Below, in pieces: positions 1-11,065 of a stretch of DNA of 64,000 nt. Below the pieces are notes generated by a model, which saw only the letters and a list, made by a program, of their open reading frames with translations, had not been told where the DNA came from and made no database searches. The stretch covers positions 18,653,901-18,717,900 of the forward strand of contig BSYO01000002.1 in NCBI GenBank assembly GCA_033239525.1, given 5' to 3'. The stretch comes from Nepenthes gracilis (lineage: Eukaryota; Streptophyta; Magnoliopsida; Caryophyllales; Nepenthaceae). Positions within the stretch are counted from its first letter, which is position 1. Each line of letters starts with the position of its first letter. The position numbers and the translations under genes were made by a program.

Positions 1-675
1 CACTCCCAGGTATGTCATCTGATACTTAAGTTAATAATCTTTTTTAGTCGAATAGAAAGACGGGATGACAAGATGTAAGAGTGTTTGGGGATTGAGTGTA
101 TAGTAAATGATTGGGTGTATAGTGAAGGATTGGGTTCCACTTGGTGAGCTCGAATGAGTGAACGACTTTAAGATGATACACTCATAGAGGGAGTGGCTTA
201 CAAAGAGAGGAATGCACTCGTCAGAGAGTGGCTTTTTATTTGTCTGAGCGTCTTTGCTTCTGGATGGAGGTCCATCCCCTTTTTTGTGGATGAAAAGGGT
301 TATTTATAGAGTGGATGCTAGTTTAGTCATCTCTGGGTATTACAACTCTGTAACTGTGAGGGATCATGCTCATGCAACTATTGCCTGCAATACAAGCCCC
401 TACGATTGTGAGGACAATATGCTGGGTCAAGTCACATGCAATCGTTCGTTGAGATGTGAAGGTTATCATATGTTGAGGTGGAGAGGTAACCGCTGGTACA
501 ATCCATTATCTAACGCAAATTGCCTATTTTTTACTAGAAGATCTTGGGTCTGATCGCTTGGGTCAATTGCAGCATCTTTTGGACATTGGGCTAGAGGGGT
601 CTTTTAGTGAGCTGCAACTATCTAGGCTTCCTTTATTTCAATAGGTTGAGTTTTGGGTAGACCAATAAATCGCCG
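1..675 (-). mobile_element. Probable Tat-type LTR fragment, reversed
   Basis: Read on the minus strand this stretch resembles solo LTR E at 28001-29407. Both contain the phrase AAGAGAGGA..ATGCACTC followed closely by GAGTGGCT (plus-strand positions about 200-232 here; the reverse complement of about 28985-29015 in E). A minus-strand TATA-like sequence, CTATAAATAACC, lies at about 296-308, where an LTR promoter would be expected. The left end is cut by the window, and the right end is not defined by a clear TG/CA terminus. A 99-codon open frame on the plus strand (254-553) has no recognisable domain and is treated as chance. This is a resemblance judged by eye. Confidence 0.35.
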
Positions 676-1067
676 TACCCATAAGTTATTTTGATGAGTT
701 ATTTCTTTGGAAAAAAAAGATATATATAAAATCTTATTTAAAGTCTCACTTATCAATTCTATTACAAAATGTATAATAATTGTTAAAAAATTGACCATGA
801 TATATCTAATAAGTGCATTATATCAAAAAAATAAATATAAATTTGTGACTATTACTTAGCATCGGTTTAAAAATTCTTTAAAAATATTGAATTTGCATAT
901 TTTTATACTGTCAAAATAAAAAATTATGACATATACATTTGAAATTGATTGAATTTTGAGAAAAAAATTCAAGAAAAAAAAAGACACAACAAAATGGTTA
1001 AATTCCAATCCGTTAAGTCACAGAGACGTACAACTACTTAATTTAGTGACAATAAACTATTTATATG
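676..1067. other. AT-rich flank, no gene seen
   Basis: Very AT-rich sequence with many A and T runs lies between the LTR fragment on the left and the first base of element T. No frame longer than about 60 codons and no repeat unit were recognised. It is the left flank of T and probably old intergenic DNA. Confidence 0.5.
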
Positions 1068-1988
1068 TGATGGGAGCGGTTAAAGCGGCCCAGCCCAAAA
1101 CAGTAAACCAGCCCAGAATGAATCATGGCCTAATAGCTTAGAGGACGGCCAATGCTCCAGTTGACCAGAGAAAGTCCTCAAGCGGCCGGAAGCGGCCCAA
1201 GCTAGAGACGGCCCACGAGTCTTCTCTCACACACAATGGTCATCTACCCTTATTAGGTGCAATGCCGAGAATCTCCTCAGATGGCAATATCCTCTGTAAT
1301 GGAATCTCCCAAATCGGGGCACACTCCAAAAGGGAAGTCCTCTAATCAACACACGAGTCATAGCGAAAGTTTCAACATTTACAACATGTAACATATCCGC
1401 AGGGAAAGAAATCCTGCTTCCCGACCGTTGCATCCCTGAATGGTGCCTACATCCTCACAATAGATGGAAAATATCTCCTCAGATGGCTGGCAGCCCGCCT
1501 CACCACCAAAGGAAGGTGGTGAAACCCGACAGCTATAAAAAGCCCTGGGTATGTATTTTAAAGACATGCTCTCTAGAATACTCAAATGCTCTCAAGTAAT
1601 CCGACTCACATACACATCATTACTAATCTCCTACCCACCTCTCATATCCAGCGAACCTGGTGGTCAGTAAAGCCGCTCTCTACGAGCACACTCTGACTCT
1701 AGCCACTCTGCCATGAGTGCACCTCTGAACCATACTAAAAAATCCCCTTCCCAACATCCATTCTTGCATACTCTCCATCTACCTTCATCATTTTGGAAGG
1801 TAAATTACTAACTTGAGCATTGGAGGATAAATCGAGGAGCGAGTCCCACCGCTTTCCTCTGATTTCTCATCTTCTATTGTGAAGTGCAAGATTCCAGGCG
1901 TGTAGAATGGAGACCAGACCCGACTTCAGTACCAGACCATGAAGCAGCTAAACCGAATCCGTCCTAAACTCAAATTTAGGATGCATCA
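1068..1988 (+). repeat. Element T, 5' LTR (921 bp)
   Basis: It begins TGATGGG and ends GCATCA, directly followed by the primer binding site. The first 600 bp match the 3' LTR at 22212 nearly continuously, for example the shared block TTAAAGCGGCCC and the TATA region. The distal part is shorter than in the 3' copy by about 370 bp. Solo LTR E has the same TGATG...CATCA terminal pattern, which supports these ends. Confidence 0.8.
1534..1540 (+). promoter_or_regulatory. TATA box of T 5' LTR
   Basis: TATAAAA in the context AGCTATAAAAAGCCCTGG. The same context recurs in the 3' LTR at 22693-22699 although the LTRs have diverged elsewhere, as expected for the retrotransposon promoter. Transcription would start about 30 bp downstream. 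Confidence 0.7.
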
Positions 1989-2007
1989 TTGGTATCGTCT
2001 GTGGGAA
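1989..2007 (+). other. Element T primer binding site
   Basis: The 19 bases directly after the 5' LTR read TTGGTATCGTCTGTGGGAA. Plant Tat elements commonly have TTGGCGCCGTCTGTGGGAA here; the differences are confined to the GCGCC part and are mostly C-to-T/G-to-A changes. It would anneal the 3' end of the priming tRNA for minus-strand synthesis. Confidence 0.7.
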
Positions 2008-2059
2008 CCGAACAAGAGGCCTAACCACAATCTCATTTGCATCCAACTCATCAACAAAC

Positions 2060-2860
2060 ATGGTAAACACAAGAGCACAAGCCATCATTCCAACCAAGGA
2101 AGTCACCTCACCCAACAACGACCCACTCCGCTAGTAGCCTGGTAGGAGAATGACTACCTCCGATCATTCTCGCGATGGTGGAGCAAATGGACAAAATGTC
2201 ACAAATGTTCCAAGCGCTCTACACGCACCGAGGCAAATAGAGGCAGAGGGATCCCTCCTCTTCAGCCCACACATCGGCCTCTAGGCGGGGAGGCTATAGA
2301 AAGAAGAAGCCAGCAAAGAAAGCCGCACGATCAAGTAACTCTAGCATCCCGATGGCTTCAAACACCAAAAGTCATTCTAGGCTAGAAGACTGGCTCAACC
2401 GCGGATCCTCGGAGAACAGCCCAGAAAGAAGGAATCCCCACTAATCCCAGGATGATTAGAGGCCCCCAATTCAAGAAGGAGCCTCTTGGATCACCCGACC
2501 AACTAGTGTCAGCAGCAAGCCAACACTGCACCGCACAGCCAGTCATTCGAAGTTGAGGACCTACCTTAACGCAAAAAGGTCCGCAACCTCTACACGGGTG
2601 GAGGAGAAGGTCCAAAAAATATAGAACCGCGTGTTCAAAGGTAAAGCTGGCAAATACTCAGCTGATTTGAAGAGATCTCCTTTTACCTTGGAGATCCATA
2701 TCCAACCACTGCCTCCAAAATTTAAAATGTCATCCTTGGAACCTTATGACGAAAGCACCAATCCCATGGACCACTTTGCCCACTTCCAAACTCTACTCAA
2801 TTTCCATAGCTTAGAAGAAGCTTCCATGTTCTAGGCTTCCCCGTCACTCTGAAGGAGGGC
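2060..2860 (+). pseudogene. Element T gag, N-terminal part
   Basis: Gag (capsid/nucleocapsid polyprotein) remnant. An ATG at 2060 opens with MVNTRAQA, a typical start of Tat gag. After a diverged stretch with several stops, 2631-2834 reads without interruption and contains SPFTLEIHIQPLPPKFKM, SLEPYDESTNPMDH and FQTLLNFHSLEEA, the conserved entry to the retrotransposon gag domain. The frame is cut at 2860 by element A and continues at 10273. At least four frame breaks make it a pseudogene. Confidence 0.8.
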
Positions 2861-3420
2861 TGTAACAGAATGGATTTTTTTTATCTTCAGATAATTCTGT
2901 CATTATAGAAATAGAAACTAAAGCCCAAAATAACAACTTAAAGTTCTAAAAAAAAATGGACAAAGTTTTCCCTAAAATTGAGCTAAATTGAAATACAAAA
3001 CCTGCTTAAAACCTGCCAATATACAAAATAACATCATAATATCCATCAACATGTATTTTTATCACCGACATAGATTCTAAAGACGCCGTATAATTCTCTA
3101 CGGCTTACATTCAATAATTCCTATCCACTATACTAACAATTTAGAGTAAGAGATGTCGTCTGGGACCTGTACAAAATCTATAAAAAATATATAGCGGAAG
3201 TTGAACTATATACCTACGGAAGCATAAATCTCTGTTTTATCACATGCATCACATACATTTCATATACAAGCTCCATATACATATAATCCATATACAAAAT
3301 CCGGTATTTACATTCAAACTATTTCCTTCAAAGGTTTCCAAAATATCTTCAAGTCTCCAAAAATCTTTAGAAAAGACTTTAGCTATTTCTTATCGTCTGA
3401 CACTAATTCAACTGTCTCAT

Positions 3421-4497
3421 CTGGAGGAAAAACAGTAAAATAGTGAGCCGAAACCTAATAGTGTACCAAAAAACATGCAGTATAAACCTTGCATGTAAAT
3501 CACAGTAAAATGAAGCATTTCATAGCATATAAAGTATAATACACTAATACAAGGGCCATGAAAACATTAACAAAACATAAATTGATATGCAAGTGCCGAA
3601 ATTCATAAAATCAGTTTCAATTTCAATCGTTCGTCAAGACTCTAGTTCGATATCCTAAGAACCCAACTAGTATACCTTACTAGTTGAGGGGATAAATAAT
3701 CGAGGATTGATTATATTCAATCTACACAATCAAATGCCGATGGTTAGATAGTATTTATCTCAATTCGATGGTTTGATGGTTCAATAGTCCAATGTTTCAA
3801 TAACTTATCATCGATTACCATCATAACGTTCAAAGACATGTCGGGAACCTTATCTGACTATACGATAGTCCTAGGTCCAATTTTCTTACTGATTACTTTA
3901 ATTTAAAGCTTTTGCTCAAAATTCTATAATCAAATTCATCATATTTCAAAGCCAAGTCCAAACTTATGCAGTCAATTCTTCAGAAAATTTTAGAAGACTT
4001 CCATAGTTCGATAATACAGTTTTGCGCGGAGTTTTCAGATACAAATTATTTAATAAGCTTTACAAGGAAACAATCAACAATTAAATCATCAAAATTTTAA
4101 ATTTTCAACACAAATTTTCCAATTTTTGTGCTATGGTTTCGGCTAAATTTTCAAACAATAAACGGACACAAAACATGGGTCAAATTACAAAATCGATGTT
4201 ATAATTCATAATACATATACATAATCATGAAATTTAACCAAAAACCCCCAAGTTTTCGAATTAGGTTTGAGGCAAACATGTCCGGACCAAAATCGAATGC
4301 CAAAACCTAAATTAAATATGAAATCGAAACTACAACTCACAATAATCATGCATAATTATAAGGTCTAACCATAAATTTGTAGAAAATATACATTATTCAT
4401 GCAAAACATGGGGATTGAGGGTTTTTAGAGCATAAACATGAAAATGGAGATATCAAAACGCCGTAAAAACGAAGAATAAGATTGGAAATACACTTAC
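3421..4497 (-). other. Candidate LTR-internal intron, element A 3' LTR
   Basis: On the minus strand TTAG|GTAAGTGT at 4497 is a near-perfect donor and TTTTTCCTCCAG|ATGAG at 3421 is a pyrimidine-rich acceptor. The spacing is 1077 bp. The same two sites occupy matching positions in the other A LTR and in LTRs C and D. Splicing itself is inferred, not observed. Confidence 0.4.
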
Positions 4498-4752
4498 CTA
4501 AGTTAGATTTACAATTTTTTTTACCCGGATCGAATCAGAATGGGTAGATTTCTCCCTTTCTCCCCTTTTTCTCTTCGCATTCTGCTCTCACTCTTTGTCT
4601 GCTCACCGGCTGCTGCTCTTTTTTTCCCCTAAAACACCTGAAATCCCCAAATTAAAACAAGAGGAAATGGGTCACGTGAGGACCTGTGCCTCAGCTCCCT
4701 CTTTTTCCCCTGCTTTCCATGCTTTCCTTCTGCTTCTAAGTTTCCAACGTTG

Positions 4753-4755
<3 letters not shown>

Positions 4756-4828
<73 letters not shown>

Positions 4829-4862
4829 ATACGTTATTATATATATATATATATATATATAT
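4756..4862. repeat. (ATT)n and (AT)n microsatellite
   Basis: About 23 ATT units (4756-4824) and, after a short spacer, about 12 AT units (4838-4862). It lies inside the element A LTR, at the position where LTRs B and D also carry ATT/AT arrays. Long low-complexity frames here (poly-Tyr, poly-Asn) are artefacts of the repeat. Confidence 0.95.
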
Positions 4863-5055
4863 CAATTTTTCTTTAAATTATAAAATCCCAAATTGATATT
4901 CGGGCGACTAAACGAGCGCACTTCGAACGCCAGCCTATCAGATCCAATTATTATCCAAAATTTTATAATATTTAATTAGTTTTTCTCACGTCTGAATTAC
5001 CCAAAATAATAAATAATTTCAATTTAATCGGATAAAAATATTTTGGAATGTTACA

Positions 5056-5072
5056 TTCTCATCCACTTATAG
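5056..5072 (-). other. Element A polypurine tract
   Basis: On the minus strand, CTATAAGTGGATGAGAA lies directly before the 3' LTR start TGTAACA. Elements C and D have the equivalent sequence TATAAGTGGGGAG, preceded by the same GACGAAATTT-type phrase. It primes plus-strand DNA synthesis in LTR retrotransposons. Confidence 0.75.
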
Positions 5073-5374
5073 AAATTTCGCCCTCAAAATTTGACGAACT
5101 TTGAATTTTCCTTAATCGAAGGAAATTCCTAACGTTCCTAAATCATTTCAATTAAATGATTATCCTGAGAAATCCTAAGCATTCGAATCGCCTTGATCTT
5201 TGGTATCTGATTCATTCTATACTCATATAAATTCATCAAATCCAAAAACAAACACAATTCATAAACTTATTTTCCAATTTGATTTTGGACATCAAAAAAG
5301 TTATAAATCCCACGTTTCTATCTATGCTAAGCCTCAAATTTGGAGCATTCTCTTCAAATTTCAAAATTAGATCT

Positions 5375-5422
5375 TAACATACAGGTGCTGATCAACCAAG
5401 TACTTCTACAGCGCACTCTGAT
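5375..5422 (-). pseudogene. Initiator tRNA-Met-like relic in element A
   Basis: The minus strand from 5422 begins ATCAGAGTG followed by CGC..AGAAGTAC. This matches the first two dozen bases of plant initiator tRNA-Met (ATCAGAGTGGCGCAGCGGAAG...) with one gap and a few changes; the downstream half is not recognisable. Much clearer copies sit at the equivalent place in C (15001) and I (62987), which is why this weak copy is called. Confidence 0.5.
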
Positions 5423-6904
5423 TAAATTTTCCAACTTTCAATCGTCCGATTATCATTTTCTACCACAACGAATTTAACCTAACACTGAGCCTCTTTCATC
5501 AAGCTCCACTAAGATTCCAATATGAATCTCGAATCATAATTAAATTTTCAAGGTAAAATATTTTACATCCTCCTCATTCGTTGGTATGTCTCCGAACCAA
5601 AATTTCCCATGAGATACATATTTCCCATTCTGAGACATCCATTTAATGCGATAACCTTTATTATTCTAATCTTAAGATATTTATACCATGAAAGCAATTC
5701 CTACAGAACCTCAAACCATAGTAAAATTGAAAACCATAATCATACTATCACTGAGGATTTGGCATAATGTTTGATCATTATCCAAGATCTTAAGATCCTA
5801 ACACTTAACTATTTCAAATCTCAAAGTCTAAATGCTAAGTAACCTCAGATCTTATTGGCGTATCGATGAGCCAATGAATTAAATTTGAACATCTCTTCCA
5901 AAGCTATAATGAGTGGATCGTCTTTTGTCTTGAAACAAACCATAAGGATTTCTTACTTCAAAATTTCATAGTTCTAACACTTTAAACACGTTTTCTGTTT
6001 CCTAACTTAGGAGTACGATATCCTATTTCTCAAGCATTCAAATCCACTTACAATCTACCCTTTCACATTTCTTATGAAGCACCAAGGGCATATCAAGTCC
6101 AAGATTCCAAACTTCATTTGCCCATATTAAGTTCACCTCTCTAATAACATCAAGGCCTATCTTTATAATCCTTTAACAGATTAATTTACATGTAATTTTC
6201 TAAGGTTACCTCCTCATCATAATATAACTATTTTAATCCTTGAAATTATTAGATCAAGGTCATTTCCAGAGCAATTCTACAAATTCTCAACTAGGGACTT
6301 CCAATATCAACCATCGATCTTAACATTTATCTTTCAAGGTCCACCTATTTTAGCTTCTACTCTTAGCTCCTTAAAACACCAATTTCTTTCGAAAACATTA
6401 TCCATAATTCCTCAAGGCAATGGCCTCATCACACCATTCCAATTATGGGTGAAACAATTCTAACCCATGAACTCCTCCCCCACTTTTCTTGTGGGTGATT
6501 TCCTATTGATGCAGATAATAGAATCCCAATCTTCCTCAAAAGCATTAGTAAATCTTACTTTCCAAAGGTCTCATAGTATTCTTAACAGCACCCAAATAAT
6601 GCTCCTTTAATTTCATACATATTTTGTATAGATAATGCCGATTTTATCTCATCTCCAAATCACCCATTCCTCTTATCTACTATGTTGATCAATTAACCGA
6701 ATATTTCCTCCTTCCAACAATACACAATCCATCCTCTCCTCAATTTGGCATTCGATTACCACTTATCCATACTCCACAAAATTCACAAAGAACACATAAT
6801 ACAATCATAGAACAATCAAGAATCTTCAAGATAATTGAGGCATATCATGCATTTCATGGAGAAATCTAGAGAATACATAACTCCCAAATCAATTAAGACA
6901 AAAA
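5423..6904 (-). other. Element A interior of unknown content
   Basis: AT-rich sequence between gag and the tRNA-like relic. No integrase, reverse transcriptase or chromodomain motif could be read in any minus-strand frame, and no frame exceeds about 60 codons. It should hold pol if the element were complete, so it is either extremely decayed or non-coding by design. Confidence 0.5.
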
Positions 6905-7884
6905 TCAAAATTCCACAAGTAAGGTAATACCTCCATCCGCCTTCGGGGGTGTCTCAGGGTCTCGTACTGTCATTGCAAATGCTCTAGCCACAACAACTAA
7001 CTTCTTTACTTCTGACCTTTTTGGTAACGGATAATCTTTCATCAGGTGACCCAACTTCACGCAATTATAGCATGCTCCTATTGTTTTATTACAAGGTTTT
7101 TTCGTGTGCTTCCTCCCACAATATGCACACTTAGCAGCTGATGCCTGAGTGCTAGTCACCGATAAAACCTCAGTAACAATCTTCCCTACATCTACTGTTC
7201 TTGCTTTCTTAGACGGATCAGAGGGTTCCACATTTGGTTCCGTGCTAAGGCTTGCCCGGCTAGCAACCCTTTTTGCAAAGAATCTCTATGTTTCAACCTC
7301 TTTCTCATAAATCATCGCTCGGTCTAGAATATCAACATATGTTTGGAGCTTGTGGGTTGATAATTGTCTTCTGATATCATCTCTTAGTCCTTACTGAAAT
7401 TTCTTCGCTTTCCTCAACTCGTCCTCTATTAAATTGGGCAAAAATCAGGACAGCTCTATGAACTTTGTGTTGTATTCAGTCACAGTCATACTCCCCGGTT
7501 TCAGTCGCATGAACTCTTACTCCTTCAAACTCCACCAACTATCAGCCTCGCCTTCCAACTTGTACACCGCAAAAGTAACTTTCTCCTGATCGGCACACCG
7601 AATCACAGTAAAAATCTTCTTCATCCTTTTAAGCCAAATATTTGCTTCTATTGGATCAGGCTTACCCAAAAATATCAGTGCTCGCTCACTGTAAATCTAT
7701 CATATGTTGTCGGAGCAAGATTTGCTAGAGCTGGCTTGGGTATCTGGATCGGAGCCATATGTCTCTACTCCACAAATTCCACTATATTTGTCATTCTCTT
7801 TAATTGATCCACATAAACTGCCTCCCTATCGTCGGGAGTACTAGCACCAACATGATTATTTTCTCGATTTTTCCTACTGGCCAT
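6905..7884 (-). pseudogene. Element A gag with double zinc knuckle
   Basis: Gag remnant starting at an ATG at 7884 (MASRKNRENN...). It contains the retrotransposon gag core FLGKPDPIEANIWLKRMKK and YKLEGEADSWW around 7500-7690, then GLRDDIRRQL. The C-terminal part has two nucleic-acid-binding knuckles: CAYCGRKHTKKPC (C-x2-C-x3-H-x4-C) and CYNCVKLGHLMKDY, where the last cysteine is replaced by tyrosine. The order gag core, then paired knuckles, fits chromovirus gag. There are in-frame stops, for example after IVEFVE and after WWSLKE, so the full protein cannot be made; the last 108 codons (6905-7231) are open. Confidence 0.85.
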
Positions 7885-8090
7885 CTTAGATCCTATAACT
7901 AAAAGTAAGCACAACATTATAAACCTCAAGAAATCAAGTTAAGGGAAGGGGTTATCAGTAGTTTAAGGAAATTCAAACCTAGCCCAAGGATCAACTTCCT
8001 AAGCATCATAGTTGCCTTAACTACCCTGACCTATCCCTACAGAAATTTAAGCCTATGCTTCAGCTTTTTAATTGATCAATCCTAAGGCAT

Positions 8091-8109
8091 CTCATTTTTC
8101 TAATACCAA
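8091..8109 (-). other. Element A primer binding site
   Basis: Immediately after the 5' LTR on the minus strand is TTGGTATTAGAAAAATGAG. The first ten bases TGGTATTAGA differ by one base from TGGTATCAGA, the complement of the initiator tRNA-Met 3' end, the usual primer of plant chromoviruses. Confidence 0.65.
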
Positions 8110-8668
8110 TTGTGATGGAACAGAATTTTTTGTCCTCTAATAATTTTGTCATTATAGAAACAGAAATTGAAGCCCCAAATAATAACCTAAAATTCTAAGA
8201 AAAAACGGACAAAGTTTTTCCTAAAATTGGGCTAAACTGAAATACAAAACCTGCTTAAAACCTGCCAATAAAAAGAATTACATCATAATATCCATCAACA
8301 TGTATTTTCATCACCAATACAGGATCCACAGATGCCGTATAATTCTCTATGGCTTACATTCAATAATTCCTATCCACTATACTAATAGTTCAGAATAAGA
8401 GAGCCATCTAGTACCTATATAAAATCCAGAAAAAATATATAGCGGAAGTTGAACTATATACTTACGGAAGCATAAATCTCTATTTCATCGCATGCTTCAC
8501 ATACATTTCATTTACAAGATCCATATACATATAATTCATATACAAAATCCAGTATTTACATTCAAACTATTTCCTTCCAAGGTCTCCAAAATATCTTCAA
8601 GTCTCCAAAAACCTTCAGGCAAGACTTTAACTATTCTTTCTCATCTGGCTCTAACTTAACTATCTCAT

Positions 8669-9720
8669 CTGGAGGAAAAACAGTAAGCCGAAACCTAACA
8701 GTGTACTGCAATATAAACCTTTCATATAAATCACAGCAAAATGAAGCATTTCACAGCATATAAAGCATAATGCAACAGGACAAGGGCCACGAAAATATTA
8801 ACAAAACATAAATCTATATGCAAGTGCCGAAATTCATAAAATCGGTTTCAATTTCAATCGTTCTTCAAGACTCTAATTCGATATCTTAAGAACCCAACTA
8901 GTATACATTACTAACCGATGGGATAAATAATTGAGGATAGATTGTGCTCAATCCACACAATCAAAGGCCGATGGTTCGATAGTATTTATCTCAATTCAAT
9001 GGTTCGATGGTTCAATAGTCCAAAGGTTAGATAACTTATCCTCGATTATCACCATAGCGTTCTAAGGCATGCTGGAGAACCTTATCTGACTATATGATAG
9101 TCCTAGGTCCAATTTTCTTACTGATTACTTTAATTTAAAGCTTTTGCTCAAAATTCTATAATCAAATTCATGATATTTCAAAGCCAAGTCCAAACTCATG
9201 CAGTCAATTCTTCAAACGATTTTAGAAGACTTCTATAGTTCGATAATACAGTTCTATGAGGAGTTTTCAGATACAAATCATTTAATAAGCTTTACAAGGT
9301 AACAATTAACATTTTAATCATCAAAATTCTGAATTTTCAACACAAATTTCCTAATTTTCGTGCTATGGTTTCGGGCAAAATTTCCAAACAATAAACGGAC
9401 ACAAAACATGGGTCAAATTATAAAATCATTGTTATAATTCATAATAATCATGAAATTTAACCAAAAATCCCCAATTTTTTGAATTAGGTTTCATGCAAAT
9501 CTGTCCGGACCAAAATCGAATGTCAAAACCTAAATTAAACATGAAATCGAAGTTACAACTCACAATAATTTTGCATAATTACAAGGTCTGACAATAAACT
9601 TGTAGGAAATATCCATTATTCATGAAAAATATGAGGAACGAGGGTTTTTAGAGCATAAACATGAATATGGAGATATCAAAACGTCATAAAAACGAAGAAC
9701 AAGGTTGGAGATATACTTGC
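8669..9720 (-). other. Candidate LTR-internal intron, element A 5' LTR
   Basis: The minus-strand donor is CTCAG|GCAAGTATAT at 9720, a GC-type donor with otherwise ideal consensus; the acceptor is TTTCCTCCAG|ATGAG at 8669. The interval is 1052 bp. The paired LTR has GT instead of GC at the same site. Splicing is inferred only from conserved sites. Confidence 0.4.
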
Positions 9721-9970
9721 CTGAGCTATATTTACAGTTATTTTTACCTCGATCGGATTGAAATGGGTAGATTTATCCCTTTCTCCCCTTTTTCTCTTCG
9801 CGTTCTGCTCCCTATTCGTTTCTGCTCACCGATTGCTGCTCTCTTTTTTTCCTAGAACACTCAAAATTCCCAAATTAAAACAAGAGGAAACGGGTCACGT
9901 GAGAACCCGTGCCTAAGGTCCCTCTTTTCCCCTACTTTCCATGCTTTCCTCCTGCTTCTAAGTTTCCAAC

Positions 9971-9971
<1 letters not shown>

Positions 9972-10037
<66 letters not shown>

Positions 10038-10047
10038 AATACGTTAT

Positions 10048-10084
<37 letters not shown>
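9972..10084. repeat. (ATT)n and (TA)n microsatellite
   Basis: ATT units at 9972-10030 and TA units at about 10054-10084, the counterpart of 4756-4862 in the other LTR of element A. Array lengths differ between the two LTRs, showing independent slippage since insertion. Confidence 0.95.
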
Positions 10085-10087
<3 letters not shown>

Positions 10088-10272
10088 CACAAAAACTCAA
10101 ATCGATATTCGGGCGATCAAACAAGTACACTTCGAACGCCGGCCCATCAGATCCAATTATTCTCCAAAATTTTATAATATTTATTTAATTTTTTCACACC
10201 TGAATTACCCAAGTTATCAAAAATAATAAATAATCTAAATTTAATTGGATAAAAATATTTCGGGATGTTACA

Positions 10273-11065
10273 GGGGCGCTAGGATCTGATTTTGTTGGCT
10301 TCCTGTAAATTCCATCCAGAGTTTCCGGGAGCTCGCTGATAACTTCCTGGCTCCTTATGCTTCTAGCCGCCGTGAATAAAAGCAACCGTGGTACCTCGCC
10401 CATGTCAAGCAGAAGCCGGACGAGAATTTAAGGAAGTTCTTAGGGCACTTCACCGCCGAGGCTAGGAAGATACCTACGCTCACTGACGAGGTGAAGCTGT
10501 GTAGTTTTATTTTTGCTCTGGGTCCAAGTGACTTTTTCAAACACTTGGCCCATAAGGACACGCAAACCTTTCGGGAGGCTGATTCCATCGCTTGAGCTTA
10601 CATAGCGGCAGATGAAGCCAATAAAACAAAACACCTAAAATGATCCAACCATCCTCGCTCCATGCCAGTGGATGGAAAGAGGAAGAACGAGGGCCTTGAC
10701 AACCCCCGACGAAAGCAACCCAGAACCCAGTCACCCATGCGAAGGGAGTTTAGAACCATCAACCTAACTCCGTTGAATGACTCATGGGCAAATATCCTCA
10801 TGCAGATTTGGGAGGAGAAGTTCATTAAATGGCCAAACCCAATGAAGAACCCGTAGGGAGGTGATCCGATGAAGTACGGTGATTTCCATCAATCTCTAGG
10901 CATACCACGGGAGACTACCGAACTCTACAAAAGGAGATCGAGAAACTAATCCGCCGAGGCCACCTCATCAAATTCCAAGGGAACCCAGGATAGAACTCTA
11001 GTCTCTCAGGCGAGGATCAACCTGAGTAGTAGCAACTAAGGAACCGGCTCATAGTTGGGATTGTC
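10273..11065 (+). pseudogene. Element T gag, C-terminal part
   Basis: This continues the gag frame broken at 2860: after GARI and a stop, LPVNSIQSFRELADNFLAPY follows the usual Tat gag order, then NLRKFLGHFTAEARKI and SFREADSIA-type residues (with stops). Further on, FRTINLTPLNDSWANILMQI and KYGDFHQSLGIPRETTELYK correspond to the region before protease in Tat polyproteins. Several stops and shifts are present, and the zinc-binding cysteines are not preserved in a readable form. Confidence 0.8.

Larger units (their letters stand above)
2861..5055 (-). repeat. Element A, 3' LTR (2195 bp)
   Basis: It aligns along its whole length with 8111-10272, including the shared blocks around 3860-3990 and 4440-4500. 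On the minus strand it runs from TGTAACATTCC (5055) to CTGTTACA (2861). Internal landmarks in minus-strand order are an ATT/AT microsatellite (4756-4862), a leader ending in a splice-donor-like TTAG|GTAAGT, and an acceptor-like CTCCAG|ATGAG at 3421. Confidence 0.88.
2861..10272 (-). mobile_element. Element A: chromovirus-like LTR retrotransposon, minus strand
   Basis: LTRs at 2861-5055 and 8111-10272 flank a 3.06-kb interior. Outer ends are TGTAACA and TGTTACA, exact inverted repeats of each other, and the insertion is flanked by AGGGC (2856-2860) and GGGGC (10273-10277), a 5-bp target duplication with one change. Element T gag continues across the insertion. On the minus strand the order is 5' LTR (8111-10272), initiator-tRNA-type primer site, gag (7884-6905), an unrecognised 1.5-kb stretch, a tRNA-like sequence (5422-5375), polypurine tract and 3' LTR. 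There is no room for a full pol (about 3 kb), so the copy is internally deleted or belongs to a shortened non-autonomous subfamily. The double zinc knuckle of gag points to the chromovirus branch of Ty3/gypsy. Confidence 0.88.
8111..10272 (-). repeat. Element A, 5' LTR (2162 bp)
   Basis: It pairs with 2861-5055. On the minus strand it starts TGTAACATCCC and ends TTCCATCACA. The ATT/AT arrays, leader, donor and acceptor sites occur in the same order as in the 3' copy. Many single-base differences and small indels between the LTRs indicate an old insertion. Confidence 0.88.

Noticed and set aside
254..553. 99-codon plus-strand frame at the left edge
   Set aside because: It overlaps a probable reversed LTR including a minus-strand TATA box, and no domain is visible.
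4595..4876. Frames with poly-Tyr/poly-Asn at 4595-4876 and similar at 60598-60981
   Set aside because: Direct translations of ATT/AT microsatellites in LTRs.
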